A DNA stretch of 6,899 nucleotides from NCBI GenBank assembly GCA_019309665.1, contig JAFDFV010000114.1, positions 1-6,899 on the forward strand, in the 5' to 3' direction. The notes below the pieces were generated by a model. The model was not told where the DNA came from, searched no databases, and saw only the letters and a program-made list of their open reading frames with translations. Position numbers and translations under genes: made by a program. Shown here piece by piece: positions 1-6,408 of the stretch. Numbering within the stretch: the first letter of the stretch is position 1; each line of letters opens with the position of its first letter. This DNA is from Deltaproteobacteria bacterium. Its GTDB lineage: Bacteria; Desulfobacterota; Desulfobacteria; Desulfobacterales; ETH-SRB1.

Positions 1-188
1 GATATTAATACTCTTTTTTCTTTAGGCTCACTTATGCGCGAGTTTCAGACGTTCTTAAATTTAATTGCCCGCTGCCTCTCGTTAATCTCATATTTGAGTT
101 TTCAAATTTCTGGTTACTTAAACATTAAAGTAGAGTCAAGGCTGAGAATTTTTCCACAAATTCTACCAACTTATTTTTGACCGAGGCC
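1..188 (+). other. Left-edge region with an open frame but no confident gene
   Basis: Frame 1 of the plus strand is open from the window edge to a TGA at 178-180, 59 codons, and would encode the hydrophobic-rich end of a protein (…LIARCLSLISYLSFQISG…). It would end 8 bases before the stop codon of the converging FHA gene. I recognise no family, and an open run of this length can occur by chance in AT-rich DNA. Positions 20-33 (CTTTAGGCTCACTT) resemble the repeat words of the large inverted repeat near 6700, which favours intergenic repeat DNA over coding sequence. A weak 7-bp stem (145-151 with 158-164) is present but lacks a T-run, so I do not call it a terminator. Confidence 0.2.
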
Positions 189-1064
189 TTAACTTAAAAA
201 TTTGTTGATTATGGACTTAGCCCTTTTGATGTATCCTTCTTGATGCTTGTCCGGCGGACATGTTTCTTCTTTTTTCTGAAGCGCGTTCACACGTTCTTCA
301 GAATCGGATTTTTCAATTTCTGCTAAACGCCCAAATCGAAAAGTTGGTCCCTGAGGAGTTAATGCCACAAGGTCTTCGGGAGTTAAGGGACCCTGAAAAT
401 TAACGGGCTGCCCATTGATCGATATCAACATCTGCCCAGTGAGATCCTTTATCCAGTATTGATTCTGACTGAAAAAGATCCGGGCATGACGGTCAAGGAC
501 TGCTGGATGGTTTATACTTAAATCACAATCTGGATTTTTTCCGATGGTAACAGGAAGTTTTTTAAAAGAGCGTATGGTGGGGCCAAATTGAATGATTAGC
601 GGAACCTGAACCTCCTGTATGGAAATCTCTTCCGCCAGCTTCGATTCGGATTGAGCCTGAGCAATAGATGGCTTCTCAACCTCGGCTATTTCCGGTTTTT
701 GCGGCAAGCCTGGCAAAGGGGTGTCTTTGATTTCATCTTGACGTTCCACCACTTTTGTCAAAAAACTCACCTTGGGTCCGCCTTCAGCAAAAATCAAAAC
801 ATCTCCATCTTTTAGATATGCTTCTTTTACTTTTTTCCCGTTTACAAACGTTCCGTTGGTACTCTGATCAATTAATTTAAAACGATTCCCTTCTCTGAAG
901 ATTTGAGCATGTCTTCGAGAGACGATTGCAACGTCTTTCGGGAATAGAACATGGCAAGAAGGATGGCGGCCAATCAAGATCGTTGATTCAGAAAACTCCT
1001 GAATTTCACCTTTCAAAGGCCCATGGATATGAACAAGTTGAACAATAATAACAGGCGCTTTCAT
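189..1064 (-). CDS. Protein with two FHA domains (phosphothreonine-binding type)
   Basis: This 291-residue protein has no signal peptide or membrane segment and is probably cytoplasmic. The first FHA domain (about residues 22-102) has every hallmark: GRH at 32-34, S49-R50-R51-H52, and N70-G-T-F-V-N-G76. In this family the Arg, Ser and Asn contact phosphothreonine. A Pro/Glu/Gln-rich linker (about 108-150) leads to a second FHA-like domain (about 155-248) with GKNPDCDL at 175-182 and DRHARI at 191-196. There the Thr-Asn-Gly loop is replaced by LTGQ, so phosphopeptide binding may be lost. The C-terminus (250-291) is charged. ATG at 1062-1064 is the only usable start, because an in-frame stop lies 13 codons upstream. 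The ribosome site is poor (GAGG about 14 bases upstream). The Ser/Thr kinase at 4975 makes a reader role in phosphosignalling plausible, which is inference from context. No T-rich terminator was seen after it. Confidence 0.93.
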   Translation of the reverse strand: MKAPVIIVQLVHIHGPLKGEIQEFSESTILIGRHPSCHVLFPKDVAIVSRRHAQIFREGNRFKLIDQSTNGTFVNGKKVKEAYLKDGDVLIFAEGGPKVSFLTKVVERQDEIKDTPLPGLPQKPEIAEVEKPSIAQAQSESKLAEEISIQEVQVPLIIQFGPTIRSFKKLPVTIGKNPDCDLSINHPAVLDRHARIFFSQNQYWIKDLTGQMLISINGQPVNFQGPLTPEDLVALTPQGPTFRFGRLAEIEKSDSEERVNALQKKEETCPPDKHQEGYIKRAKSIINKFLS

Positions 1065-1357
1065 ATGTAAAGTACAGACCTCGTAAAATTTAGTTTTTTG
1101 TTACCGCTTAAACACTTTTACGACAGGATTTAGTTAGTGGCTGGACGAAAACTCAAAACACCTGAAATTATAGTTAGTTGAATGCTATTCTCAAATCGAA
1201 ATTTTTAGCAATTAGCCTTTAGCTTAAAAAATCAAACAGATAACACATTCAGCTAAGAGCTAACAGCTAATGGCTAATAGCTTTTTCACAAATCTTCACA
1301 TCGGCAAATGAGCTGAAACTATTACCAGCATTAAAAAAAATACTTTTCGGACAGGCA
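1065..1357. other. Intergenic gap with repeats, no gene
   Basis: This 293-base gap between the FHA gene and the TPR/LysM gene has no open frame I would support. It holds an imperfect AGCTAA-word inverted repeat (1207-1282) and a 13-mer, GGCTGGACGAAAA (1139-1151), whose exact reverse complement lies at 3980-3992. An A8 run at 1333-1340 reads as a T-run on the minus strand just after the TPR/LysM gene, but no GC-rich stem precedes it, so I do not call a terminator. The gap makes it uncertain whether the FHA gene shares a transcript with the two lipoprotein genes. Confidence 0.6.
1207..1282. repeat. Imperfect inverted repeat built of AGCTAA-like words
   Basis: The left arm 1207-1224 (AGCAATTAGCCTTTAGCT) and right arm 1265-1282 (AGCTAATGGCTAATAGCT) are reverse complements at 16 of 18 positions, with a 40-base spacer. 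The stretch 1250-1282 is itself a run of near-repeated AGCTAA/GCTAAT words. On RNA of either strand this would fold into a stem-loop. It sits downstream of the TPR/LysM gene and upstream of the FHA gene, so it could act as a processing or termination element, or be a dispersed repeat. Its function is not known to me. Confidence 0.6.
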
Positions 1358-2578
1358 CTAGCTGGCCTTCTGAGACTTTTTTATTTCCTCTAATCTTTTC
1401 AAAAGAATTTTTGCCTTTTTGATATTGTTTGCTACCTCTTTATAGTTGGAATCAACAGCCAGGACCAGTTCCCACTCCATAATGGCCTCAACCAATTGTT
1501 CTTTTCCAAAGTACGCGACACCCCGTTTGTAATGGATTTCCATGTATGTTTCTTCACTTTTTTTGATGTATTCCCGGCATGTTGGGCACTTCTTATTGTA
1601 TTGGAGAGATACTTCGAATTCCTTTTTTGCTTTCAAGTAATCTTTTTTTTCAAACAAACCCTTGGCCAATTGAAAGTGCGACCTGGCAAGGTATTCAAGG
1701 CTAATTTCATCATCGGGATTTACATTTATAACTTTGTTGAATTCAGTAATAGCTTCCTGGTATTTCATTTGGTTAAAGAATTCGACACCCTGATCTCTAT
1801 AGATCTCCACCTCATCTACAGTCTCTTCAGGTTCTTCTTCTACTTCCTCATCTACAGGCTCTTCAAGTTCTTCTTTTATTTCCTCATCTACAGGCTTTTC
1901 CTTCTCTTTTTTGATCTTTTGATCAAGAGGGGCCAAATCATGAGTCCTTATTTCTTCAGGCTTGATATCCTGTTTTTCTGTTAAAAATGGCGACCCCTCT
2001 ATTTCAGGAACTCTGATTTTCTGCCCGACATGCGTCAGTGAGGCATCGGCTATGTTATTGTATTCAGCTATAACAGGAAACTTGCGATAATCCCCATAAT
2101 AAATCATTGCTATCTTTGAAAGGCTTTCACCCGGTTTGATTATATGCTCAATATACTTTTTATATTTGACGTGTTTGCGAGGAGTGAGCATTTTAAGCGC
2201 TTTGGAATGATCCGGCCAAAAATTCAAAGCTGTTAAAAATTTACGACGGGCCGGGCGATATTTCCCCTGGTTATAGAAGTTCATGCCTTCCCGATAATAT
2301 TTTTCTGCCCATTTGAGCAACTCTTTTTCCAGCCGGTCAATGCCCTTAACAGCTTCCTGATTTTTAGGGCTTACAGTAAGGGCCAGTTTGTACTGTTTAT
2401 ATGCCTCTGCCAGATTTCCTTTGTTTTCATACTCGGTGCCGGTTTGCAGGTATGACTGAACCAAATTTTCCTTCTTACGTTCATGGATTTTTTGGGAGAA
2501 TTTTTTAAAATGTTCGGCACAGCCGCTGACCATTGTTAATAGAATGACAATCCAGATAAGCGCTATATTTTTTTTCAT
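1358..2578 (-). CDS. TPR-repeat lipoprotein with a LysM domain
   Basis: The 406-residue product begins with a lipoprotein signal: Lys-rich start, hydrophobic core (about 5-17), and lipobox V-S-G-C with the acylated Cys at residue 20. Two TPR-like helical repeats follow (about 41-74 and 91-125). Next is a LysM domain (about 143-191, 'IKPGESLSKIAMIYYGD' to 'GQKIRVPEI'), a peptidoglycan or chitin-type glycan-binding module. A very acidic linker (about 227-258) is built of 12-residue repeats around PVDEE. Further TPR-like repeats (about 258-292, 296-330, 346-382) fill the C-terminus, with CPTC at 331-334 between helices. It probably sits in the outer membrane facing the periplasm, as a scaffold at the cell wall. 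ATG 2578 lies 7 bases after the stop of the deacetylase gene, so the two are almost certainly cotranscribed. The ribosome site is weak (AGAG about 12 bases upstream), which fits translational coupling. The partner proteins are unknown. Confidence 0.93.
   Translation of the reverse strand: MKKNIALIWIVILLTMVSGCAEHFKKFSQKIHERKKENLVQSYLQTGTEYENKGNLAEAYKQYKLALTVSPKNQEAVKGIDRLEKELLKWAEKYYREGMNFYNQGKYRPARRKFLTALNFWPDHSKALKMLTPRKHVKYKKYIEHIIKPGESLSKIAMIYYGDYRKFPVIAEYNNIADASLTHVGQKIRVPEIEGSPFLTEKQDIKPEEIRTHDLAPLDQKIKKEKEKPVDEEIKEELEEPVDEEVEEEPEETVDEVEIYRDQGVEFFNQMKYQEAITEFNKVINVNPDDEISLEYLARSHFQLAKGLFEKKDYLKAKKEFEVSLQYNKKCPTCREYIKKSEETYMEIHYKRGVAYFGKEQLVEAIMEWELVLAVDSNYKEVANNIKKAKILLKRLEEIKKSQKAS
1810..1898. 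repeat. 36-bp tandem repeat inside the TPR/LysM gene
   Basis: Two adjacent 36-base units (1810-1845 and 1846-1881), each starting CCTCATCTACAG, are followed by the first ~17 bases of a third (1882-1898). They stay in frame and encode 12-residue acidic repeats (EKPVDEEIKEEL, EEPVDEEVEEEP, EETVDEVE) that form the linker between the LysM domain and the C-terminal TPRs. Copy number may vary between strains by slippage, changing linker length. Confidence 0.75.
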
Positions 2579-2585
2579 GATGCTG

Positions 2586-3602
2586 TTACTCTAATGAAAG
2601 TTTATTAAAGGTTTTGAGTCTGGAAATAAAACTCTTTATATCTCTTTTCAATATCTGGCTTCTCCTCAGAGCAAGGGGATCGGCAAAAAATGGGTTGCTC
2701 CCTCTTTTCACAGATACTGCAATTTTATAACCTAAGCGTTTACACATATCCAATACACTCTGATCATAACGTCCATAGGGAAAAGCTAAAAAAACAGTAT
2801 TCTGGTTCAGCTTTTTATCAATGATCTGTTTTGACATGCTAAGTTCTTTTTCGATCCTGGACATATACGCCTCAGTATCTTCTCCTTTATTCTGTCTGGT
2901 AAGATCGCAGTGAGACATCGTGTGAGCACCTATTTCAAAACCACTTTTTTTCATCTCTCTGAGTTGATCCCATGTTATGGCGTTTTTTGAGACACCAACA
3001 AAATCGGTATATATGAAAAGGGTTGCTCTGAAGTCATATTTTTTCAGGATAGGCCAGGCAATATTATAAACCGATCTATAGCCGTCATCTATGCTAATAA
3101 CCACAGACCTTTTGGGAAGAGAATTGCGATACTTTAAAAATTCATGAAGCTCTCCCAAGCTGATAACTCTATAACCATTTTCCTTTAAATACTTCATTTG
3201 TTGATCGAAAACGCGGGCAGGGAGGCAAAGGGGAGAGTCGCAATTATCAGCAAAACGATGATATGAAAGAATAGGCACCACCTGGAATCCGTCAACTGTA
3301 AGCCCCCCCTTATTTTTCTCTTTGAGAGGAATAACAATGACCTCGCCTTTTTTAAAAGCAACGTTTTCATTAGCGTCTTCTATCACCCACGACCTTTTTT
3401 TATCCCCCAAAAACATCTCAGCCAGCATAGTAGGTGTTTTTTTCTTTTTAAGTCTGTAAACAACATATTCTTCTGATCGAAAAAGCATAGATTTTCTATC
3501 AAAGAGAGGAGTTGCGCAAGAGGAAACGAAAAAGAATCCTCCTGCAATTATAAGCAGAGTGATTGTTAAATGTTTAAATCTGTTAAATATTTGGTTTAAC
3601 AT
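2586..3602 (-). CDS. LysM plus polysaccharide deacetylase (NodB-type) lipoprotein
   Basis: The 338-residue product starts with a lipoprotein signal (hydrophobic core about 12-26; lipobox V-S-S-C, Cys29). Residues about 44-94 look like a divergent LysM domain, starting YVVYRLKKKKTP and ending KKGEVIVIPL. The carbohydrate esterase family 4 domain covers about 107-330. It has the 'ILSYHRF' opening, motif 1 as S-I-D172-D173-G, metal-binding H227 and H231 (HTMSH), and motif 3 as FPYGRYD (274-280). The usual catalytic His near the C-terminus is not obvious; 'LRRSQILKRDI' stands there instead, so motif 5 is uncertain. The family removes N-acetyl groups from GlcNAc-type polymers, and the layout recalls PgaB/IcaB-like exopolysaccharide deacetylases; the exact substrate cannot be read from sequence. 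It leads the minus-strand pair with the TPR/LysM gene. The ATG has no Shine-Dalgarno match, and no better start is visible. Confidence 0.93.
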   Translation of the reverse strand: MLNQIFNRFKHLTITLLIIAGGFFFVSSCATPLFDRKSMLFRSEEYVVYRLKKKKTPTMLAEMFLGDKKRSWVIEDANENVAFKKGEVIVIPLKEKNKGGLTVDGFQVVPILSYHRFADNCDSPLCLPARVFDQQMKYLKENGYRVISLGELHEFLKYRNSLPKRSVVISIDDGYRSVYNIAWPILKKYDFRATLFIYTDFVGVSKNAITWDQLREMKKSGFEIGAHTMSHCDLTRQNKGEDTEAYMSRIEKELSMSKQIIDKKLNQNTVFLAFPYGRYDQSVLDMCKRLGYKIAVSVKRGSNPFFADPLALRRSQILKRDIKSFISRLKTFNKLSLE

Positions 3603-3891
3603 AGGTTAATTATCATTTTCATGAAAATATATTTTTCTAAAAATTCAAAAACAGATATAATGCCTGAACGAAAACCCATGGTTATGAGTCGTCGAAGCAA
3701 TCCCCCTATTTTCATTTAAGCACTATAATAATATAAAAAAAAAATCAAGAAGAATGGTTTTCGTCTCATTCCTTGCATTGATGATACATAAGAAAAGAAG
3801 ATACTTGACAATTTTTCATTATTACAATAATTTTATTTAAAGTACTTAGTGTCTTTGCGGCTGAACTATTACCTAATTTCTATAACCTAAA

Positions 3892-4045
3892 TTGAGCGAT
3901 TTTTTACTCGACTTGCACCAATCTCTTGCGCATCAAGAACTTGTGAAAAGTCTCGACATATTCATTGGTATGACTACGCTTTTCGTCCAGCCTGTGCGGG
4001 ACTGCATCAAGATCTTAGCACATTTCTTCGCAAAAAATCGTTCAA
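3892..4045. repeat. Repeat-like segment bounded by 14-bp inverted ends
   Basis: The ends TTGAGCGATTTTTT (3892-3905) and AAAAAATCGTTCAA (4032-4045) are reverse complements at 13 of 14 positions. Inside lie two related direct words, GCATCAAGAACTT (3930-3942) and GCATCAAGATCTT (4003-4015). The minus strand has two overlapping open stretches of 34-37 codons with no convincing start or ribosome site: one reads …VERFFAKKCAKILMQ…, the other …PHRLDEKRSHTNEYVE…. The segment could be a small non-autonomous element or a remnant of a larger one. No target-site duplication is evident. Confidence 0.4.
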
Positions 4046-4069
4046 CTTAGTTAATTCAGCAAATATTAT
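4041..4069 (+). promoter_or_regulatory. Weak candidate promoter for the sensor-kinase pair
   Basis: TTCAAC (4041-4046) and TATTAT (4064-4069) are separated by 17 bases and lie about 20 bases before the start codon at 4089. The -10 matches TATAAT at 5 of 6 positions, the -35 at only 3 of 6. The -35 overlaps the right end of the palindrome-bounded segment, so that segment may supply part of the promoter. In such AT-rich DNA chance matches are common. Confidence 0.25.
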
Positions 4070-4088
4070 AGTGGACAAGATTCTTTAA

Positions 4089-4952
4089 ATGAAGTTGCTT
4101 CAGAAAAACAGAAACCGTTTAATCTTGTGTCTTGTAGTCTGGTGGATATGTATTGCTGTTTTTTATATGATTACTTCAATCAAGATCAGCCTGGTAAGGA
4201 AGTCTATCAATCAATCCGGAGTAAAAATGGCCGGAGTGTTTTCTAGTCGTGCCGGTTTACCTTTGTTAGAACTGGACATGCCGACTCTGAGTGCATTGCT
4301 TAGTGAAGCTGCCGGCAATTCGGATATAGTTTATGCAGCTATTATTGATCATAAAAACAATATTATAGCTTACACCAATGTTGAATTGATAATGTCTACA
4401 ATGAATGAAAGGGCTCGCACTGTTGATCAAGTTTCTTTTTGGGAAGGGAATTCATCCGACTACAAAAGGATTGTTAACTTTTCTTCAGATGCGACTTATG
4501 CAGGGACAAAGATTGGCGAAATATATCTGGCCATTTCAGCCGCTGAAATTGACAAATTTGAAAAGCGCTTTGGTTTTGTTGCACTTTCAAGCTTTACTAT
4601 AATGTTGCTTGTGATAATTGTGTTATATTTCAAAGAGCTTAGGTCTATAGTTAGCAAACTGAGAGCTGCTTATAGATCACAAGCAGGGAGCAGGGGTGTT
4701 TTTGCGGGAACAACCTGTATTACATGCCCTCTGTGTGGAACAAACAAACCTTTTTCCCAAGAAATTTTTAATTGTATAAACCTGAACAGATTTAGGATTA
4801 TCCGGTCAACAAATAGTGAACTAAAGCCCGAAGGGTTTGATAAATCTAAAGATATCTTCTTATCGGAAATCGCTAAAAGAAAAGACCTGGGTTGGTTGAA
4901 ACGTCAAGTAATTGTCCGGTGCATAGAAATTATTAAGAAACTGGCTGCTTAG
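4089..4952 (+). CDS. Two-pass membrane sensor protein with cysteine-rich cytoplasmic tail
   Basis: The 287-residue protein has a short basic N-terminus, a membrane segment (about 11-30), a periplasmic domain (about 31-160), a second membrane segment (about 161-180) and a cytoplasmic tail. The periplasmic part has features of a small PAS/Cache-like sensor fold ('DIVYAAIIDHKNNIIAYT' at 79-96, 'GTKIGEIYLAIS' at 139-150). It is clearly related to the same region of the next gene's kinase (RNR before the membrane segment, LLE, II-DH-N, GT-IG--YL). Where the neighbour has a kinase, this protein has about 105 residues with C210-x2-C213-x2-C216-G and C229, which could bind zinc or another metal, followed by a charged helical end. 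I do not recognise this tail as a named domain. The gene is followed after 22 bases by the kinase gene, so they probably form an operon and may form a sensor complex. The ribosome site before ATG 4089 is weak (GGACAAGA). Confidence 0.9.
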   Translation: MKLLQKNRNRLILCLVVWWICIAVFYMITSIKISLVRKSINQSGVKMAGVFSSRAGLPLLELDMPTLSALLSEAAGNSDIVYAAIIDHKNNIIAYTNVELIMSTMNERARTVDQVSFWEGNSSDYKRIVNFSSDATYAGTKIGEIYLAISAAEIDKFEKRFGFVALSSFTIMLLVIIVLYFKELRSIVSKLRAAYRSQAGSRGVFAGTTCITCPLCGTNKPFSQEIFNCINLNRFRIIRSTNSELKPEGFDKSKDIFLSEIAKRKDLGWLKRQVIVRCIEIIKKLAA

Positions 4953-4962
4953 CCTTTGATAG

Positions 4963-4969
4963 AGAGAGG
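4963..4969 (+). promoter_or_regulatory. Ribosome binding site of the kinase gene
   Basis: AGAGAGG lies 5 bases before ATG 4975 and fixes that start. It is the best Shine-Dalgarno match of any gene in the window, and it lies in the 22-base gap after the upstream sensor gene. Confidence 0.7.
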
Positions 4970-4974
4970 TTCCC

Positions 4975-6408
4975 ATGGCGTCTGTTCGCGAAATTGCCTC
5001 ATCAACCATGTTATGGGTGAAAGAGTTACCAACGAACATTTTCAAGAAGACTACTAGTAAATTACTTGAGATAGAATTTGTTCGACGTAATAGAAATAGC
5101 ATAGTTATATGTCTTATCATTTGGCTCATAGCCTCTGTAACCGGCTATTTAATTTTAAATAGCAGTGTAAAACGTCTGAATAATGATTTTTATCAATACG
5201 GATTGTCGGTGACCCAAAAGCTTGCCTCTAAGATTGGCCCGTCTCTTTTAGAAAAGAATATGTTGTCTCTGAATGTGGCAATTGGCGAGGTTGAAGGTAG
5301 TAATAACTTGATATTCGTATCGATTCTGAATCATGAAAACAAGTTGGTGGCTCATAGCGATTCTGAAATGATAAATGAGATATCTATTCCCATAAAGAAT
5401 GGAAGATATATAGATACTATTAAAGGGATTTCTATCGAAGCAAAGTCTTTACCTGACAATGAAAAAATTGCCGGCTTTTCAACAATTATCACTTTTTCCG
5501 GAACAAATATCGGCAAAGTGTATTTGATATTTTCTTCAACCCAATTATACAGCTCCATAAGTAAATACAAAGCTCTCTTTGTCTATGCGATACTCTTTAG
5601 TGTTTTATTGTTTTCAGCGATTATGGCGGTGATAGATCGTATTTCTAAGACAAAAGCATTAAAGATTCAAAAAGAATCTGAAGGTATAACTCGAATCGGC
5701 CCTTATATATTGCAAAAGAAAATAGCGCAAGGAGGAATGGCCGAGTTATTTGTGGCAGACTATGTGCGCGAGGATGGTTTTCGAAGGATTGTAGCCATAA
5801 AAAAAATACTGCCTCATCTTATTGAAAATTCAGAGTTTATTAGAATGTTTATCCGAGAGGCCAGACTAGCCGCATTATTGCAACACCCAAACATTGTTCA
5901 GATAAATGATTTTGGCAAGTTTCAGAATATTTACTTTATCGCTATGGAATATGTCCGCGGCAAAAATCTGGCGGAAATCACGGCAGTGGCAAAAAATGGC
6001 CTCCCTGTTGATCAGTCGGTTTTTATTGTTTCACAGATCAGTAGAGGTTTGCAGTACTCGCATTCTAAACTAGATGACAAGACCGGAAAACCTCTGAACA
6101 TTGTTCATCGAGATATTAGTCCTCAGAATATCCTTGTCTCATTTCAAGGAGAGGTCAAGATAAGCGATTTCGGAATCTCAAAAGCCAGATCTGAGCCAAG
6201 TTTAACTCTGGCTGGTGTCATTAAAGGTAAACTTTCCTACATGTCTCCGGAACAGGCATTGGGGCAATCTGTCGATCATAGAGCTGACATATATGCGTTG
6301 GGTATTGTCTTTTATGAAATATTATCAGGAAAAAAATTATATCAATTTGGCAGTGAGATAGAAGCCATCAGGTTCATTCCGGAAAAAGAGTGCACGGGAA
6401 CTTCATGA
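4975..6408 (+). CDS. Membrane-anchored Ser/Thr protein kinase with periplasmic sensor, C-terminus broken
   Basis: As read, 477 residues. A membrane segment (about 42-62), a periplasmic sensor domain (about 63-196) related to that of the upstream gene, and a second membrane segment (about 200-220) precede a Hanks-type kinase domain (about 240 onward). Kinase landmarks visible: glycine loop I-A-Q-G-G-M-A (250-256), Lys276 in VAIKK, Glu295 in helix C, catalytic H378-R379-D380 in HRDISPQN, metal-binding D398-F399-G400, S424-P425-E426, and D438 in the HRADIYALG helix. After residue 471 (…AIRFIPEKE) the frame departs from the family into CTGTS and stops. The missing part is the end of the C-lobe, including the conserved late Arg that pairs with the SPE Glu; the proper tail continues in the +1 frame (6392-6496). 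The protein would autophosphorylate and phosphorylate Ser/Thr in partners if intact; as drawn it is probably unstable or inactive. The FHA protein at 189-1064 is a plausible downstream reader. Confidence 0.85.
   Translation: MASVREIASSTMLWVKELPTNIFKKTTSKLLEIEFVRRNRNSIVICLIIWLIASVTGYLILNSSVKRLNNDFYQYGLSVTQKLASKIGPSLLEKNMLSLNVAIGEVEGSNNLIFVSILNHENKLVAHSDSEMINEISIPIKNGRYIDTIKGISIEAKSLPDNEKIAGFSTIITFSGTNIGKVYLIFSSTQLYSSISKYKALFVYAILFSVLLFSAIMAVIDRISKTKALKIQKESEGITRIGPYILQKKIAQGGMAELFVADYVREDGFRRIVAIKKILPHLIENSEFIRMFIREARLAALLQHPNIVQINDFGKFQNIYFIAMEYVRGKNLAEITAVAKNGLPVDQSVFIVSQISRGLQYSHSKLDDKTGKPLNIVHRDISPQNILVSFQGEVKISDFGISKARSEPSLTLAGVIKGKLSYMSPEQALGQSVDHRADIYALGIVFYEILSGKKLYQFGSEIEAIRFIPEKECTGTS

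Larger units (their letters stand above)
3603..4088. other. Divergent intergenic region, no confident gene
   Basis: These 486 bases separate the minus-strand lipoprotein pair from the plus-strand sensor/kinase pair and must hold promoters for both directions. A perfect TTGACA lies at 3805-3810 on the plus strand, but only a poor -10 (TAATTT, 3828-3833) follows at 17 bases. Positions 3845-3873 (CTTAGTGTCTTTGCGG then CTGAACTATTACC) look to me like a dispersed intergenic repeat, from memory only. GCCTGAACGAAAAC at 3662-3675 is a variant of the GGCTGGACGAAAA word found at 1139 and, inverted, at 3980. A palindrome-bounded segment fills 3892-4045. Reading frames here are short and broken. Confidence 0.6.

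Noticed and set aside
1321..1357. Terminator after the TPR/LysM gene
   Set aside because: The minus strand has a T8 run, but no stable GC stem directly before it.
1496..1984. 162-codon plus-strand open frame
   Set aside because: It lies wholly antisense to the well-supported TPR/LysM gene and is Phe/Leu-rich because it mirrors Lys/Glu-rich codons; no family features.
3599..3625. Eight-codon minus-strand mini-ORF (MKMIINLC) overlapping the deacetylase start
   Set aside because: It could be a coupling leader, but it has no ribosome site and is too short to separate from chance.
3805..3833. Promoter with perfect TTGACA
   Set aside because: The -10 at proper spacing matches only 3 of 6 positions, and it is over 250 bases from the next plus-strand gene.
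4405..4602. 65-codon plus-strand open frame
   Set aside because: Out-of-frame shadow inside the Cys-tail sensor gene.
4860..5129. 89-codon minus-strand open frame across the sensor/kinase junction
   Set aside because: Antisense to the ends of two real genes, no ribosome site or recognisable domain.
5352..5570. 72-codon minus-strand open frame
   Set aside because: Antisense shadow of the kinase sensor domain.
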